Assembly: GCA_019448385.1 (NCBI GenBank) | Contig: JAGTXO010000010.1 | Location: 744,001-808,000 of the forward strand | DNA: 64,000 nucleotides | Source of the DNA: Diacronema lutheri | Taxonomy: Eukaryota > Haptophyta > Pavlovophyceae > Pavlovales > Pavlovaceae | Direction: 5' to 3' | Part shown: positions 29,701-43,400 of the stretch, piece by piece | Numbering within the stretch: the first letter of the stretch is position 1 | How the letters are laid out: each line of letters opens with the position of its first letter | Translations under genes and position numbers: made by a program | Notes under the pieces: generated by a model | The model's input: the letters and a program-made list of their open reading frames with translations, nothing else | What the model was told of the DNA's origin: nothing | Database searches by the model: none

Positions 29701-32700
29701 CGAGAAGCTCGACGCCGTGCGCGAGGAGCTTGACACGATCACGGAGAAGGCCGAGATGTACGCCACATGGTTTGGCGTCTTCAAGCTCGGCGACGGCGAG
29801 CAGTCGCTCACGTCGTTGAAGGACACGGCGACGCAGTACGAGATGAAGCGCGAGATCTGGCAGAGGCTCGACCTGTGGAACGAGAGCGTTGGGCGGTGGA
29901 AGAGCGGCAACTTTGCGCAGCTCAACGCGGAGGAGCTCAGGCGCGAGGTCGAGACCTACCACAAGGACATCTACAAGCTCTCCAAGCGGCTCAACACCGA
30001 TCCGGTTGTGCGGCACTTCCTCGGCTCGATCGAGGACGTGCGCGCCTACGTGCCGGTCATGGTCGACCTGGGCAACACGGCGATGCAGGCGCGGCACTGG
30101 AAGCGCATCTTCGAGCGGATGCAGCAGCCCTACTTCCCCGGCACCGTCGTCACGCTCGAGCAGCTGCTCAAGTACGGCGTCGAGCACCACGCCGCGTTCA
30201 TCGCCGAGGTGTCGGGCGTCGCGTCGGGCGAGTGGGCGCTCGAGGAGATGCTGCTCAAGATCAAGAAGAGCTGGGAGGCGACCGCGTTTGTGACGCTGCC
30301 GCACCGCGACTCGGCCGACGTCTTCGTCCTCGGCTCCGTCGAGGACATCGTGCTGCTGCTCGAGGACAACCAGGTCGCGCTGCAGACGATCCTCGCGTCG
30401 CGCTTTGTCGCCGGGATCCGCACCGAGGTGGAGGTGTGGGAGAAGAAGCTGTCGCTGCTCTCCGAGGTGCTTGACGAGTGGATGACGTGCCAGCGCAACT
30501 GGATGTACCTCGAGAACATCTTTGGCGCCGAGGACATCCAGAAGCAGCTGCCCGTCGAGGCGAGCAAGTTTCAAAAGGTGGACAAGTTTTGGAAGGACCA
30601 GATGCGCAAGACCAACAACCTGCCAAACGTGCTCGAGCAGGTGACCAAGACGGGGCTGCTCCGCGCGTTCGTCGATGCGAACGCCGCGCTCGACGAGATC
30701 CAAAAGTCCCTCGAGGACTATCTCGAGACCAAGCGCCAGGCCTTCTCGCGCTTCTACTTTCTCTCCAACGACGAGCTCCTCGAGATCCTCTCGCAGACGC
30801 GCGACCCGCAGGCGGTCCAACCACACCTGGGCAAGTGCTTCGACGCGATGGCGCGGATCGACTTTGCGACCGACGCCGACGGCGCGCCCACCGCCGAGGT
30901 CGTCGCGATGCTCTCGCCCGAGGCGGAGAAGGTGCCGTTTGTCGACAGCGTGCACGCGACGGGCGCGGTCGAGACGTGGCTCGGCGCGGTCGAGCGGATG
31001 ATGAAGCTCTCGCTGTACGACGACGCGCGCGCGTGCATCAACTCGATGCGCGCAGGCACGCCCATGGCCGACTGGACCTTTGGCTTCGCCGCGCAGTCCA
31101 TCTTGATGATTGGGCAGATCGCGTGGACATCGGGCGTCGAGACCGCGCTCGCGCGCGCGCACGACAACGGCGACAAGGCGGCGCTGCCGCAGTACAACGC
31201 CGACTGGGTGGGCAAGATCCAGCAGATGGTCGTGCTCGTGCGCGGCCAGCTCTCGCCGCTGCAGCGCACCATCCTCGGCGCCAAGCTCGTGATCGACGTG
31301 CACGCGCGCGACACGGTCGTCGCGATGCTGGAGCGTGGCGTCACGTGGGTGAACGACTTTGAGTGGCAGCGGCAGCTGCGCTACTACTGGGAGGAGGAGG
31401 TGGGCGACGCGACGCCCTACTCGGACGGGCCGCACGAGGACTGCCTGATCCGGCAGACCAACTCGCGCTTCGTCAACGGCTACGAGTACCTGGGCAACAC
31501 GCCGCGCCTCGTGATCACGCCCCTCACCGACAAGTGCTACATGACGCTCACCGGCGCGCTGCACCTGCGGCTCGGCGGCGCGCCGGCCGGGCCGGCGGGC
31601 ACGGGCAAGACGGAGACGACCAAGGACCTCGCCAAGGCGCTCTCGCGCCAGTGCGTCGTCTTCAACTGCTCGGACGGCCTCGACTACAAGATGATGGGCC
31701 GCTTCTTCTCGGGCCTCGCCCAGTCGGGTGCGTGGGCGTGCTTCGACGAGTTCAACCGGATCAACATCGAGGTGCTCTCGGTGATCGCGCAGCAGATCCA
31801 AACGATCCAGAACGCGATCGCCGAGGACAAGCTGCGCTTCGTCTTCGAGGGTGTCGAGATCCCGCTCAACAAGGGTTACGGCGTCTTCATCACGATGAAC
31901 CCGGGCTATGCCGGCCGCGCCGAGCTGCCGGACAACCTCAAGGCGCTCTTCCGCCCCGTCGCGATGATGATCCCGGACTACCGGCTGATCGCCGAGATCA
32001 TGCTCTTCTCCGAGGGCTTCGCCGAGGCGAAGCCGCTCTCGCAGAAGATGACGCAGCTCTACAAGCTCTCGTCCGAGCAGCTCTCCAAGCAGGACCACTA
32101 CGACTTTGGCATGCGCGCGGTCAAGTCGGTGCTCGTGATGGCCGGGCAGCTCAAGCGCGCCAACCCCGAGCTTGCCGAGCACATCGTGCTCATCCGCGCG
32201 CTGCGCGACTCCAACCTGCCAAAATTCCTCTTCGACGACGTGCCCCTCTTCATGTCGATCATCCAGGACCTCTTCCCGGGCGTCGAGATCCCAAACGTCG
32301 ACTACGGCCGGCTGCACGAGGCGATCTTGCACGAGATGGCGCGCGCCAAGCTGCAGCCCGTGCCCGCATACGTCGCCAAGATCATCCAGCTCTTCGAGAC
32401 GATGCTCGTGCGGCACGGCGTGATGGTCGTCGGGCTGACCCTCACGGGCAAGACGTGCTGCCACAAGCTGCTCGCACACGCGCTCTCGCAGCTCAAGCGC
32501 GACGGCGACGAGTCGCCGCACTACGACGTGACGCACCGGCACACGCTCAACCCAAAGTCGGTCACGATGGGCGAGCTCTACGGCTCGGTCAACGCGATGA
32601 CGCAGGAGTGGACCGACGGGCTCGTGCCGACGCTCGTGCGCATGGCCGTGACCGACGACACGCTCAATCGGCAGTGGATCGTTTTTGACGGGCCGGTGGA

Positions 32701-35700
32701 CGCGATCTGGATCGAGAACATGAACACGGTCCTCGACGACAACAAGATGCTCTGCCTCTCCAACGGTGAGCGCATCAAGCTCACCCGCCAGATGCACATG
32801 GTCTTCGAGGTGAACGACCTTGCCGTCGCGTCGCCCGCGACCGTCTCGCGCTGCGGCATGGTCTACATGGAGGCGGTCTACCTTGGCTGGCGACCCTTCA
32901 CCGACTCGTGGGTCGCGCATATCGTCGTGCGCGTGCTGCCCGACAGTGGCGCGCACTTCGCGCAGCTCTTCGACTCGTACATCGAGCGCGCCCTCGCCTT
33001 CGTGCGCGCCGAGTGCAAGGAGGGTATCCCCTCCGTCGACGCCAACCTCGTGCGCTCGTGCCTCGCGTACCTTGATGCGCTGCTCCGGCCGGAGATGGAC
33101 GTGCGGCCTGATCGGCCTGCGCTCAACGCGCATCTCAATCGCATCTTCCTCTTCGCGCTCGTCTGGGCGTTTGGCGGCAACTTGCACGACGCGTCACGCC
33201 CAAAGTTCGACCAGTGGATGCGTGAGCAGGGCATCCTGCGCGAGCTGGCGCCCGACCTGCCCGCCGAGCGCGGCGTCTTTGATTTCCTCGTTACCGCACC
33301 GCTCGTCAAGCCGCCCGAAGGCGCGAGCGAGGATGTCCTTGCCGAGGCGGCCGCCGCCGCATCGCAGCCGCGCGCGCCGACGCAGTCATGGGCCGAGGTG
33401 CTCCCGCAGTTCGCGTACGACCGCAGCGCGCCCTTCTTCAACATCCTCGTGCCCACGACCGACACGACCTGCTACTCGTACCTCCTCGCCAAGCTCGTGC
33501 ACAACGCGTCGCACCTGCTCGTCGCCGGCGAGACGGGCACCGGTAAGACGGTGATGGTGCAGGACTTCCTCAAGCGCGCGGGGCAGTCGCTCGTCTCGAT
33601 CTCGGCGGCCTTCTCGGCGCAGACCTCCGCGCGCAACGTGCAGGACCTGCTCGAGTCGAAGCTCGAGAAGCTGCGCAAGAACCTCCTGGGCCCGCCATCG
33701 GGCAAGCAGATGGTGCTCTTCGTCGACGACATCAACATGCCCGCGCTCGAGAAGTATGGCGCGCAGCCGCCGATTGAGCTGCTGCGCCAGACGATCGACC
33801 AGGGCGGCTTCTACGACCTCAAGAAGCTCTTCTTCAAGGCCGTGCAGTCCACATCCGTGATCGCCGCATGCGGCCCTCCCGGCGGCGGGCGAAACGCGAT
33901 CACCGCGCGGCTCACGCGGCACATGGTGATGGTCTGGCTGCCGCTGCTCTCGCCCGTCTCGATGAAGTCGATCTTCTTGTCCATCCTCTCCGGCTTCCTC
34001 TCCACCTTCGCCGCCGACGTGTCGACGCTCGCGAGCAGCCTGGTCGATGCGAGCATCGACATCTACAACCAAATGTGCGCGTCGATGCTACCCACGCCCG
34101 CAAAGTCGCACTACACTTTCAACCTGCGCGACCTGTCAAAAGTGGTGCAGGGCATCCTGCAGATCACGCCGCAGCGCTGCAGCACGTCCGACGACGTCGT
34201 CAAGCTGTGGGCGCACGAGATGAGCCGCGTCTTTCGCGACCGCCTGGTCGACTCGGCCGACCGCGACCGCTTCAACGACATGGTGAAGAAGGGCCTCGAG
34301 AACCACCTCGAGCGCGACTGGCCCGTCGCGCAGTTCGAGTCGCTCGCGTACGGCGCCTTCATGGCCGCCGACGTCGACGCGCGCGTGTACGAGCCGCTCG
34401 AGCTGAGCGCGGTGCAGGCCAAGTTTGGCGAGTACCTCACCGACTACAACGTCTCTACGACCAAGCCGATGAACCTCGTCTTCTTCAAGGACGCGTGCAT
34501 GCACGCGCTGCGCATCGCGCGCGTGCTGCGCGCGCCGCGCGGCAATGCGCTGCTCGTCGGCGTCGGCGGCTCGGGCCGGCAGTCGCTCACGAAGCTCGCG
34601 GCGGCGATCTGGGAGATGGAGTTTATGGGCATCGAGATCACGCGCACGTACGACCAAACCGCCTTCCGCGACGACCTCAAGAAGATGCTCATGCGCTCGG
34701 GCGGCGCAAGCGGCGTGTCCGCCGATAGGCTGCAGACGGTCTTCTACTTCTCCGACACGCAGATCGTGCGCGAGGCCTTCCTCGAGGACGTGAACAACAT
34801 CCTCAATGCCGGCGAGGTGCCAAACCTCTTCGAGGCCGACGAGATGGAGCGTATCATCGCGGCCGCGCGCCCGCTCGCCGTCGCCGCGGGCAAGGTCGAG
34901 ACGCGCGACGCCATCTACGCCCACTTTGTGCAGCTCGTGCGCGAGAACCTGCACGTGGTCATGTGCATGTCGCCGATCGGGGACGCGTTCCGCGTGCGCT
35001 GCCGCATGTTCCCGTCGCTGATCAACTGCTGCACGATCGATTGGTTCAACGAGTGGCCCAAGGAGGCGCTCCTCTCCGTCGCGCAGTCGCAATTCGCCAG
35101 CGTCGAGCTTGGCTCGCCCGCCGTGAAGGCGGGCGTGTGCGAAGTGTGCGTCGCCGTGCATTACGACGTCTCCAAGGCGACCAGCCGCTTTTACGAGCAG
35201 CTGCGCCGGATCACGTACACGACGCCCACGTCGTACCTCGAGCTGCTCACGCTCTTCCTCTCGACGCTCGCCGAGCAGCGCGAGCGCATCGCCGGCCAGA
35301 TCTTGCGCTACTCTGGCGGCGTCGCGAAGCTCGTCTCGACGAACGCGGTCGTCGACTCGATGAAGGCCGAGCTGACCGAGATGCAGCCGGTGCTCGTGCA
35401 GGCGCAAAAGGACACGGCCAAGCTCCTCGAGGAGGTGACGCGCGATCAGGAGGCCGCCGACAAGGTGAAGGAGCAGACCGCCAAGGAGGAGGCGGCCGTC
35501 ACCGAGATTGCCAACGAGGCGCAGGCGATCGCCGCCGACGCGCAGCGCGACCTCGACGAGGCGATGCCCGCGTACCACTCGGCGGTGGACGCGCTCAAGT
35601 CGCTGGACAAGAAGGACATCCAGGAGGTCAAGTCGTACGCCAAGCCGCCTGAGCTCGTCCAGCTCGTCCTCGAGGCCGTGTGCATCCTCCTCGACGCGAA

Positions 35701-38700
35701 GCCTGACTGGAACGAGGCCAAGAAGCTGCTCGCCGACACGTTCTTCATGGAGCGGCTCCAGACATACGACAAGGACAACATCGACCCCAAGGCGATCGCA
35801 AAGGTGCGCAAGGCGTACACGTCCAAGCCCAACTTTGTGCCCGACGTCGTCGGCAAGGTCTCGTCCGCCGCGCGCTCGCTGTGCATGTGGGTGCGCGCGA
35901 TGGACACGTACGCCCGCGTGGCGACGCAGGTCGCGCCCAAGAAGGCGAAGCTTGACGAGGCGACGGCCAAGCTGAACGACGCGCAGGCAATGCTGCGCGA
36001 CAAGCAGGCGGCGCTCGCCGAGGTCGAGGCGCGTGTCGCCTCGCTCAAGCAGAAGCTGCAGGCCGCCGAGCGCAAGGCGGGGGAGCTGCAGGAGAAGGAG
36101 GCGGACGTGCAGCGCAAGCTCGAACGCGCGGGCAAGCTCGTCGGCGGGCTCGGCTCGGAGAAGGAGCGCTGGGAGACGCTGTGCGCCAAGCTCGAGCGCT
36201 CGCAGGGCAACTTGATCGGTAACGTTGTCCTCTGCTCGGGCGCCATCGCTTATCAGGGCCCGTTCACCGCCGACTATCGGCAGGAGCTGACCGTCGGCTG
36301 GGCGACGCAGGCCAAGCAGGCGGCGATCGCGTGCGAGGACAACTTCTCGGTGACGGGCGTGCTCGGCGACCCGGTGACGATCCGCGAGTGGGGCGTGCAC
36401 GGCCTCCCCTCTGACCAGCTCTCGATCGAGAACGCCATTTTCGTCACGCGCTCGCGCCGGTGGCCGCTGATGATCGACCCGCAGGGCCAGGCCAACGCGT
36501 GGGTGAAGCGGATGGAGCGCGACAACAAGCTCTCGGTGATCAAGCTCTCGCAAAGCGACTACTTGCGCAAGCTCGAGTCGGCGATCCGCGTCGGCCTGCC
36601 CGTCCTCCTCGAGAACGTCGAGGAGCAGCTCGAGCCTTCCATCGATCCGGTCCTTCTCAAGCAGGTCTTCCGGCAGGCGGGCCGCTCGCTCATTCGGCTC
36701 GGCGACACTGACGTCGACTACTCGGACGACTTCAAGCTGTATATCACGTCCAAGCTGGCCAACCCGCACTACCCGCCCGAGATCTGCATCAAGGTGACCA
36801 TTGTCAACTTCACCGTCACCTTCTCCGGCCTGGAAAACCAGCTGCTCGCGGAGTGCGCCGCGCTCGAGCGACCCGACCTCGAGGCGCGCAAGGAGTCTCT
36901 CGTCCTCACGATCGCGTCCGGGCGGCGCACGATGGCCGACCTGGAGAACAAGATCTTGCGGATGCTCGCCGAAGCGTCGGGCAACATCCTCGACGACGAG
37001 GCGCTCATCAACACGCTCGACTCGTCCAAAAAAACCTCGTCCGAGACGGAGCGCGCCGTCTCCGCCGCCGAGGAGACGAGCCGCGAGATCGACGCAGCGC
37101 GGGAGGAGTACCGACCCGTCGCGAGCCGCGGCTCGATCATCTACTTTGTCGTCGCCGACTTTGCGACGATCGACGCCATGTACCAGTACTCCCTCCCCTA
37201 CTTCAAGTCCATCTTTGCCGCGACGATCACCGCCGCACCGCCGGCCGCCGACCTGCCCGCGCGGCTGCAGGTCCTGATTAGCGCAATCACGCGCGCCATG
37301 TACGTGATGATCTGCCGCGGCCTCTTCGAGCGGCACAAGGCGCTCTTCGCGTTCATGATCGCCGTCCAGATCGCGCGCCACGCCGGCGGAGTCACCGACG
37401 CGGAGTGGAAGCTCTTCCTCCAGCCCGCGGTCCTCGGCATCCCGCACTTGAAGAAGCCGGCGGCGGACACGGCGCGCTGGCTCGACGACCGCACGTGGAG
37501 CTTCCTCTGTGCGGCGGACGACATTCCCGCGCTCTTCGGGCTTGCGGAGCACGTCGCCTCCAACCTGAGCGCCTGGCGGGTGCGCGCGCGCCGCGCGCCG
37601 CGCGCCGCGCGCCGCGCGCCGCGCGTTGCGCGCAACGCTTGGTGGGATGTGGGACCCGCTCAACGCTTCATGTGCTGTGTGACCTCCCGCGCTTCAACCG
37701 CCGCGCAGGACGTGTTCGCTGCCGACTCGCCGCACACGGCTGCGCTGCCCGAGCCTTGGAACGGCAAGCTCAAGCCGTTTCAGCGGCTGCTCCTTCTCAA
37801 GCTGCTCAGGTGCGCGCAGGAGGCACCCCTTTTTAAAAGAGAGCAGCTGCGATCTCCCGCCCTGTGCACGCCGCCGCCGTGGCACAGCGCGACGCTCACG
37901 CGTTCGTGCGCTCGCGCGCTCGCGCGCGCCGCGTGCCGTCTTCTTGCGCGCAGGCCCGAGAAGGTTGTGTTCGGCACCTCCATCTTCATCGGGGCGCAGC
38001 TTGGCGAGCAGTTTGTCGAGGCGCCGCCCTTTGACCTCGAGGCGAGCGCTGCGCCGCGCGATGCCGGCGGACGGGAGCGGCGGGGCAACTGCACGCGCGC
38101 ATGGCGCTGCACCGCGCCTCCTCCATCGCTGAGCCCCGCTCGCGCACCCGCCTCCGCCCGCTCCGCCGCGCATGGCCTGGCCCGCGCCGCGCGCCCGCGC
38201 AGGCCACGTTCAAGGACTCGGCCGCGCGCACGCCGCTCATCTTTGTGCTCGTGTCGGGCGCCGACCCGACGCAATACCTGATGAACCTCGCAAAGGCGCA
38301 GGGCTACGAGCTCGGCTCCAACCTGCACCTCATCTCGCTCGGGCAGGGGCAGGGCCCGATCGCCGAGCGCCTGATGGACCAGACGCGAGCAGAGGGCGGC
38401 TGGCTTTGCCTGCAAAACTGCCACCTGGCCGAGTCGTGGCTCCCGCGCCTCGATCGCAAGCTCGAGGAGCTGCGCGACGCGCCCGACGGTGACATCAACG
38501 ACGATTTCCGTTTGTGGCTCACGACGATGCCGACGCCAAAGTTCCCCGTCACTGTCTTGCAGAACTCCCTCAAGCTGACGATCGAGCCGCCCAAGGGGCT
38601 CAAGGCGAATATGATGCGCTCCTTCATCGACATGGACGAGAAGGTGCGAGCCAGGCCGGTTGCCGCGCGCGTGTTTCGCGCAAGGGCGCGAGAGCGCAAG

Positions 38701-40359
38701 GAAGCAAGAGCGCACGGGCGTGTTGGCGCTGGGCATAGCCGAGCGCGCCCACGGCCGATGCGCGCGTGCGCCCCGCCGTCCCGTCCGTGCGCGCAGTTCT
38801 TCGAGTCGTCGTCCAAGCCCGCCGTCTTCAAGAACCTGATCTTTGCGCTCTCCTTCTTCAACGCGGTGATCCAGGAGCGGCGCAAGTACGGCGCCGTCGG
38901 CTGGAACATCCCGTACCAGTGGATGACGTCCGACCTCGTCTGCGCGCAGCAGAACCTCAAGATTTACATCGACGAGCAGCCACAGACGCCCTACGACGTG
39001 AGCGCCGCTCGGGCGCACGCGCAACGCGGGTGGCCACGCCGCGCGTGGCGCCGCGTCGCGCCGCCCCACGCGCGGCGCGCGGCGCGCGGCCGCCCATCCC
39101 GACACTTGCTGCACGCGCCGCACCGCGCCGTGCAGGCGCTCATGACGGTGACGGCGGACGTCGTCTTCGGCGGGCGCATCACGGACAAGATGGACGTGCG
39201 CACGGCGCGCACGGTGCTTGAGGCCTTCTTCAACCGCGCCACCGTCGAGCAGCGCGCCTCCTACTGCCCGCAGCTCGACGCTCGCTTTGTCTACGCGCCG
39301 CCTGTCGAGGGGGCTGTCGAAAGTTACCGCAAGTACATCTCCACCTTCCCGCTCGTCGACCGGCCCGAGATCTTTGGGCTGCACCAGAACGCGGACATCA
39401 GCTCGCAGCAGCAGGAGTCCAAGGAGATCCTCGACGCGATCATCGCCGTGCAACCGCGCACGTCGTCTGGCGGCTCGGGCAAGAGCAACGACCAGCTCGT
39501 CGAGGAGATGGCCGCCGAGCTGCTGCGACAAATGCCGCCCGCGCTGAGCAAGAAGGAGGCGCACGCGTCGTCCTTCAAGAAGCTCGCCGATGGCTCGGTC
39601 AACCCGCTCGGCATCTTCCTCTCGCACGAGATGCACAAGCTGAACGGGCTCGTCCGGCAGATCGAATCGATGCTCCGTGAGATGGCGCGCGCGATCCGCG
39701 GCCTCGTCGTCATGTCGGCGACGCTCGACGCCATGTACGCAAACTTCCTCTTCCAGCAGGTGCCGGGCCCGTGGGGCGAGAACGGGCGCGGCTATCCATC
39801 GCTCAAGCCGCTCTCCTCGTGGTTCAAGGACTTCACCGAGCGCGTCGCCTTCGTGCGCTCGTGGCTCGTGTCCGGACCGCCGTCGACATTCTGGATCTCG
39901 TCCTTCTTCTTCCCGCAGGGCTTCTTCACGTCGGCGCTGCAAGCGCACGCGCGCAAGTTTCAGCTGCCCATCGACCAGCTCCTCTTCCGCACGCAGGTGA
40001 TGCAGACTATGGGCCTCGCCGACACGCGCGCGCCTCCGGACAACGGCGTTTACATTCACGGCATGTTCATGGAGGGAGCGCGCTGGAACAAGGCGGGCGG
40101 GTGCATGGACGAGTCACACCCGGGCGAGCTCTTCGCGCCCGTGCCCGTCATCTGGCTCCAGCCTGCCAAGCTCGACGAGCCCCGGCCCGAGCAGCCGACG
40201 TACGACTGCCCCTTCTACAAGACCAACGTGCGCGCCGGTACGCTCTCGACGACGGGCCATTCGACCAACCATGTGTGCAACTTTGACATGCCCACCAAGC
40301 TCGACCCGGGCCACTGGGTGCGACGTGGCGCGGCGCTCATCTCGCAGCTCAACGAATAG
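26716..40359 (+). CDS. Axonemal inner-arm dynein heavy chain (single-headed type, DNAH6-like)
   Basis: Seven exons: 26716-27264, 27638-37579, 37709-37809, 37954-38041, 38203-38643, 38797-38997, 39136-40359. They give 4181 residues, normal for the family. The N-terminal tail contains the family block SREQVEPEHFTISATGVVHV. Six AAA modules follow: P-loops GPAGTGKT (AAA1, about 1501) with CFDEFNRI, GLTLTGKT (AAA2, about 1781), GETGTGKT (AAA3, about 2148), GVGGSGRQ (AAA4, about 2491, the usual axonemal form with R). The antiparallel stalk and microtubule-binding tip span about 2750-3035 (FVPDVVGKVSSAARSLCMWV). The C terminus ends with RAGTLSTTGHSTNHV. It moves microtubules in the flagellar axoneme. 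All introns but the first fall in the last 3 kb; intron 4 (38042-38202) has a GC donor, GAG|GCGAGC. Assignment to DNAH6 rather than DNAH3/7/12 is by eye. Confidence 0.93.
27265..27637 (+). repeat. Dynein intron 1 with C-rich and G-rich homopolymer tracts
   Basis: The 373-bp intron (AAG|GTGCGC ... CGCGCAG) is the longest in the window. It holds C-rich runs at about 27334-27364 and an uninterrupted run of 21 G at 27438-27458. The two complementary tracts could pair in the RNA and bring the splice sites together; this is speculation. Confidence 0.7.
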
Positions 40360-40476
40360 CGGATAGCGTCTCGGGCGGGGGTGAGCGGGGCCACGTCCCT
40401 GGCGGACGTCAACACTTGGTAGGACCACGAATTAGCGTCGCGCATTGCAAGCGCCCGCGCGACACCGGCAGCACAG
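40360..40476. terminator. 117-bp convergent gap between dynein and the Sfi1-like gene
   Basis: The 3' ends of the dynein gene (+) and the A/R-rich gene (-) meet here, so both must end transcription within or beyond this stretch. I see no AATAAA signal; a TGTAA-type signal is also not evident. Confidence 0.35.
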
Positions 40477-43400
40477 CTAGGCCGCGCCGCGCGCGCCGCG
40501 AGCGTGGCCGCCGCTTCGACGCTGCTCGCGCGCCGCACTCGCTGCGGCGGCAGCCAACGCGCCGGGCGCAGCGCGCCGCGCAGCCAGCCGTCGGCTGGCG
40601 AGCAGTCGCGGCGCGCCATCCGCCGTGCGAGCGCGCGCGCGCGCGCCGTGCGCCGCGCGCGCGCGCGCAAAGCCGGGCATGGCCAGCCGCTCGGCCGAGC
40701 GCGGCTGGTACCAGGGCGCAGGTGGCGACGCGCCATACGCAAGCGACGCGCCGGCGTCGTTGAGTGTGTCGTTGGCTGGCGAGGCCGCGCGCGGCGACGT
40801 GGTCGCCGCGGCCGGGAGCGCGCGCGCGAAGGGCGGCGGGCTGACGCTCCGAGCGCGCGGTGGCGTGGGCGGCGCGCTCCCGCCCGCCGCGCCAAGCTCG
40901 CGTCGCATGCCGACGCCCGGCGCGCGGTCGAGCCGTGCGAACGCGTCCGCCGCTCGCGCGGCCGCCTCGGTCGCGGCCGTCTCGTCCAGTGCGCGGCGGC
41001 GCGCAATCGTCGCGCGAGCATTGTGCACGCGCGCGAGCTCGCGCCGAGCGCGCGCCGTGCTCCAGCGCGCGAGCGCGAGGCCGAGCGCAAGGCGGCGCGC
41101 GCTCGCGCGCACGGCGCGCTCGGCGGCGACGCGCCGCGCGCCCGCGCGCGCGTCCGCCGTGCGCGTGGGCGTGAGCGCGCGCAGCGCGCCTCGCGCTCGC
41201 AGGCGAGCCCACGCGCCGAGCGCCGCGCCGGCGGCCGCGCGGCGGCCGACAGCTGCCGTCGCGCGCGCGACGCGCAGGCGCGCGGCGCGCACGCGCCACT
41301 CGCGGAGCGCCGCGCCGACATCGGCGTCCGCGCGCGTGGCCGCCGCCGCGCGGCCGACGCGCTGCGACCGCACGAGCAACGCGAGCATGCCGAGCGCGTG
41401 CCCGCGCCTGCTGTGCTCGAGCGCGCGCGCGGCGCGCGACTCGGCGCCCGCGCGTGCCGACCAGCGCACGAGCACGCCGCGCGCGCGCGCGGCAAATCGG
41501 CGCGCACGCGCGAGCGCGACGGCGGCGCGCGCGCCTCTGTGTGCGGCGCGCGCGCGCGCGCGCCGCCGCAGCCCGCGCAGCGCGGCGCGCGCAGCCGCGC
41601 CGAGCGCCGCGCGCTCGCGCGCGCCGCGCGCGCGCGCGCGTAGCGCGGCAGCGACGAGCGCCGCCATCGCCGCGCTAAGCAACGTAGTGAGCCGGAAGAT
41701 GGTCGCGACCTGCGCGCTGAGCGCGCGCGCGCGCTGCCGCTTCCGCCGCTCCGCCGAGCTCACCGCCGCGCCGCGCCACGCGACGAGCAGCAGCGCGCAT
41801 AGCGACGCGCGCGCAACGTGCACGGCCGCAAGGCTCGTCGCCGACGCCGCGGCGGCCGCAGCGCGCTTGAGCGCACCCGCGCCCGCATCATCAGGCGGCT
41901 CCCAGTTCCAAAAGCGCTCGGCCGTCGCAAATGCACGCCGCGCCGTCGCGCGCCGCGACGCGACGCGCGCCCAGCGCGCGAGCGCGTCGCGGCGTGCGCG
42001 CTGCGCGGTGCGCGCCGCGGCCGAGTGCGCGACGCACTCGCGGGTGCACGCCGCCGCCCAGCGCGCGAGCGCCGCGCGGCCGGCGACGGCGGCACGGCGC
42101 GCGTCGGCCACGGCGCCGAGCGCGCGCGTCGCGTGCCGCCGCGCGCGCAGCCTCTGGCCGTGCGCGAGCGCGCGCATGCCCGCGCGCGCACGGGAGGCGC
42201 GCGCGCGCGCGAGCCCGGCCGCCGTCGCGCGCGCTACCCACGCACGTCGCTCGCGCGCCCACGCGCCGACCACGCGGCGCAACAAGCGTGTGGCGGCGCG
42301 CGCGGCGGCGACGGCCGCGCGCGCGGCGAGCGCGCGTAGAGCGCGGCGCGCGGCGCGGAGCGGCGCGGCGGCTGCGGCGAGCTCAAGCCGCATCACCGAG
42401 GCTGCGGCGCGCCGCGCCGCCCAGAGCGCGCGATGCACGCTGCGCGCCGCGCGCGCCGCGCGCGCCGCGTCGGCGCGCGAGCGCTCGGCAGCGCGCGCGC
42501 GCGCGCGCGGCGCCCACCGGCGCACAGCGAGCGCGAGCGCGCCGCGCTGAGCGGCTGCGGTCGCGGCCGTCGACGCGGCCGGACCGCCGCACGCCACGCC
42601 GTTGAGGCCGAGCAGCCCGCGCCGAGCGCGCGAGAGCCGCCACACGCGCAGCACGCGCGCGAGCCGCCGAGCCTCGCCGAGCGCGTCGAGCGCGCCATCG
42701 GCGGCGCACGCCGCGGCCGCAGCCACCCACTCGTCGAATGCCCAGCCGCCGCGCGGGCGGCGCGCGAGCCGGCGGCGCGCGTCAAGCGCGGTGAAGCGGG
42801 CGCGGTGCGCAAGCGCGGCGGATGCGGCCGACGCGGCGGCCGCATCGCGCCGCGCCTTGCCGGGCGAGGCGGTGCGCGAAGTGGCGCCCGAAGGCGGCGA
42901 GCGCGGCGGTGTGAAGCGCCGAAGAGCGCCGCGCGGCGCGCGGACCGGCTGCAGCGACAGCGGCAGGCCCGTTCGCGCGCCCGCGGCGCGCGAGCGCGTA
43001 GGACGCGAGGCGAACGCGAGGGCGCGCGCGGGTGGCGGCCAATGGTCGGTCGCCGTCGTGGCGGATGCGGCCGACGAAACACGGCGGTCGGCGACGGCCG
43101 CGTGCGCGGCCTGGGCGTGCGAGCGGCGCGCAGCGGCCGCGCGCGGCGCCGCGGCCGCGAGCAGCGTGCGCGGCGGTGGCGGCGGTCGCGTGGGCTGCGG
43201 CGCGCGCGCCGCATCGAGCGAGCGCGCGATGGCGCGCCGAGCCGCGCGGCGCGCCGCCGCGGCGCGCAGCGCAAGCCACGCGTCGCGCAGCCCGCGTGCG
43301 CCGCGCGCGACGGCCGCACGCGCCGCGCCGAGCGCCTCTGACGCGGAGAGGATCGCGGTGGCGCGCGTCGCCGCCCACAACGCGCCAAGCGCGTGCCGGC

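Noticed and set aside
28553-33187. Minus-strand open frame of 1544 codons inside the dynein gene
   Set aside because: It is the mirror of a certain dynein exon; the product is Arg/Leu/Val/His-rich with no domain.
34136-37663. Minus-strand open frame of 1175 codons inside the dynein gene
   Set aside because: Same reason: it is the antisense of the AAA4-to-C-terminal dynein exon.
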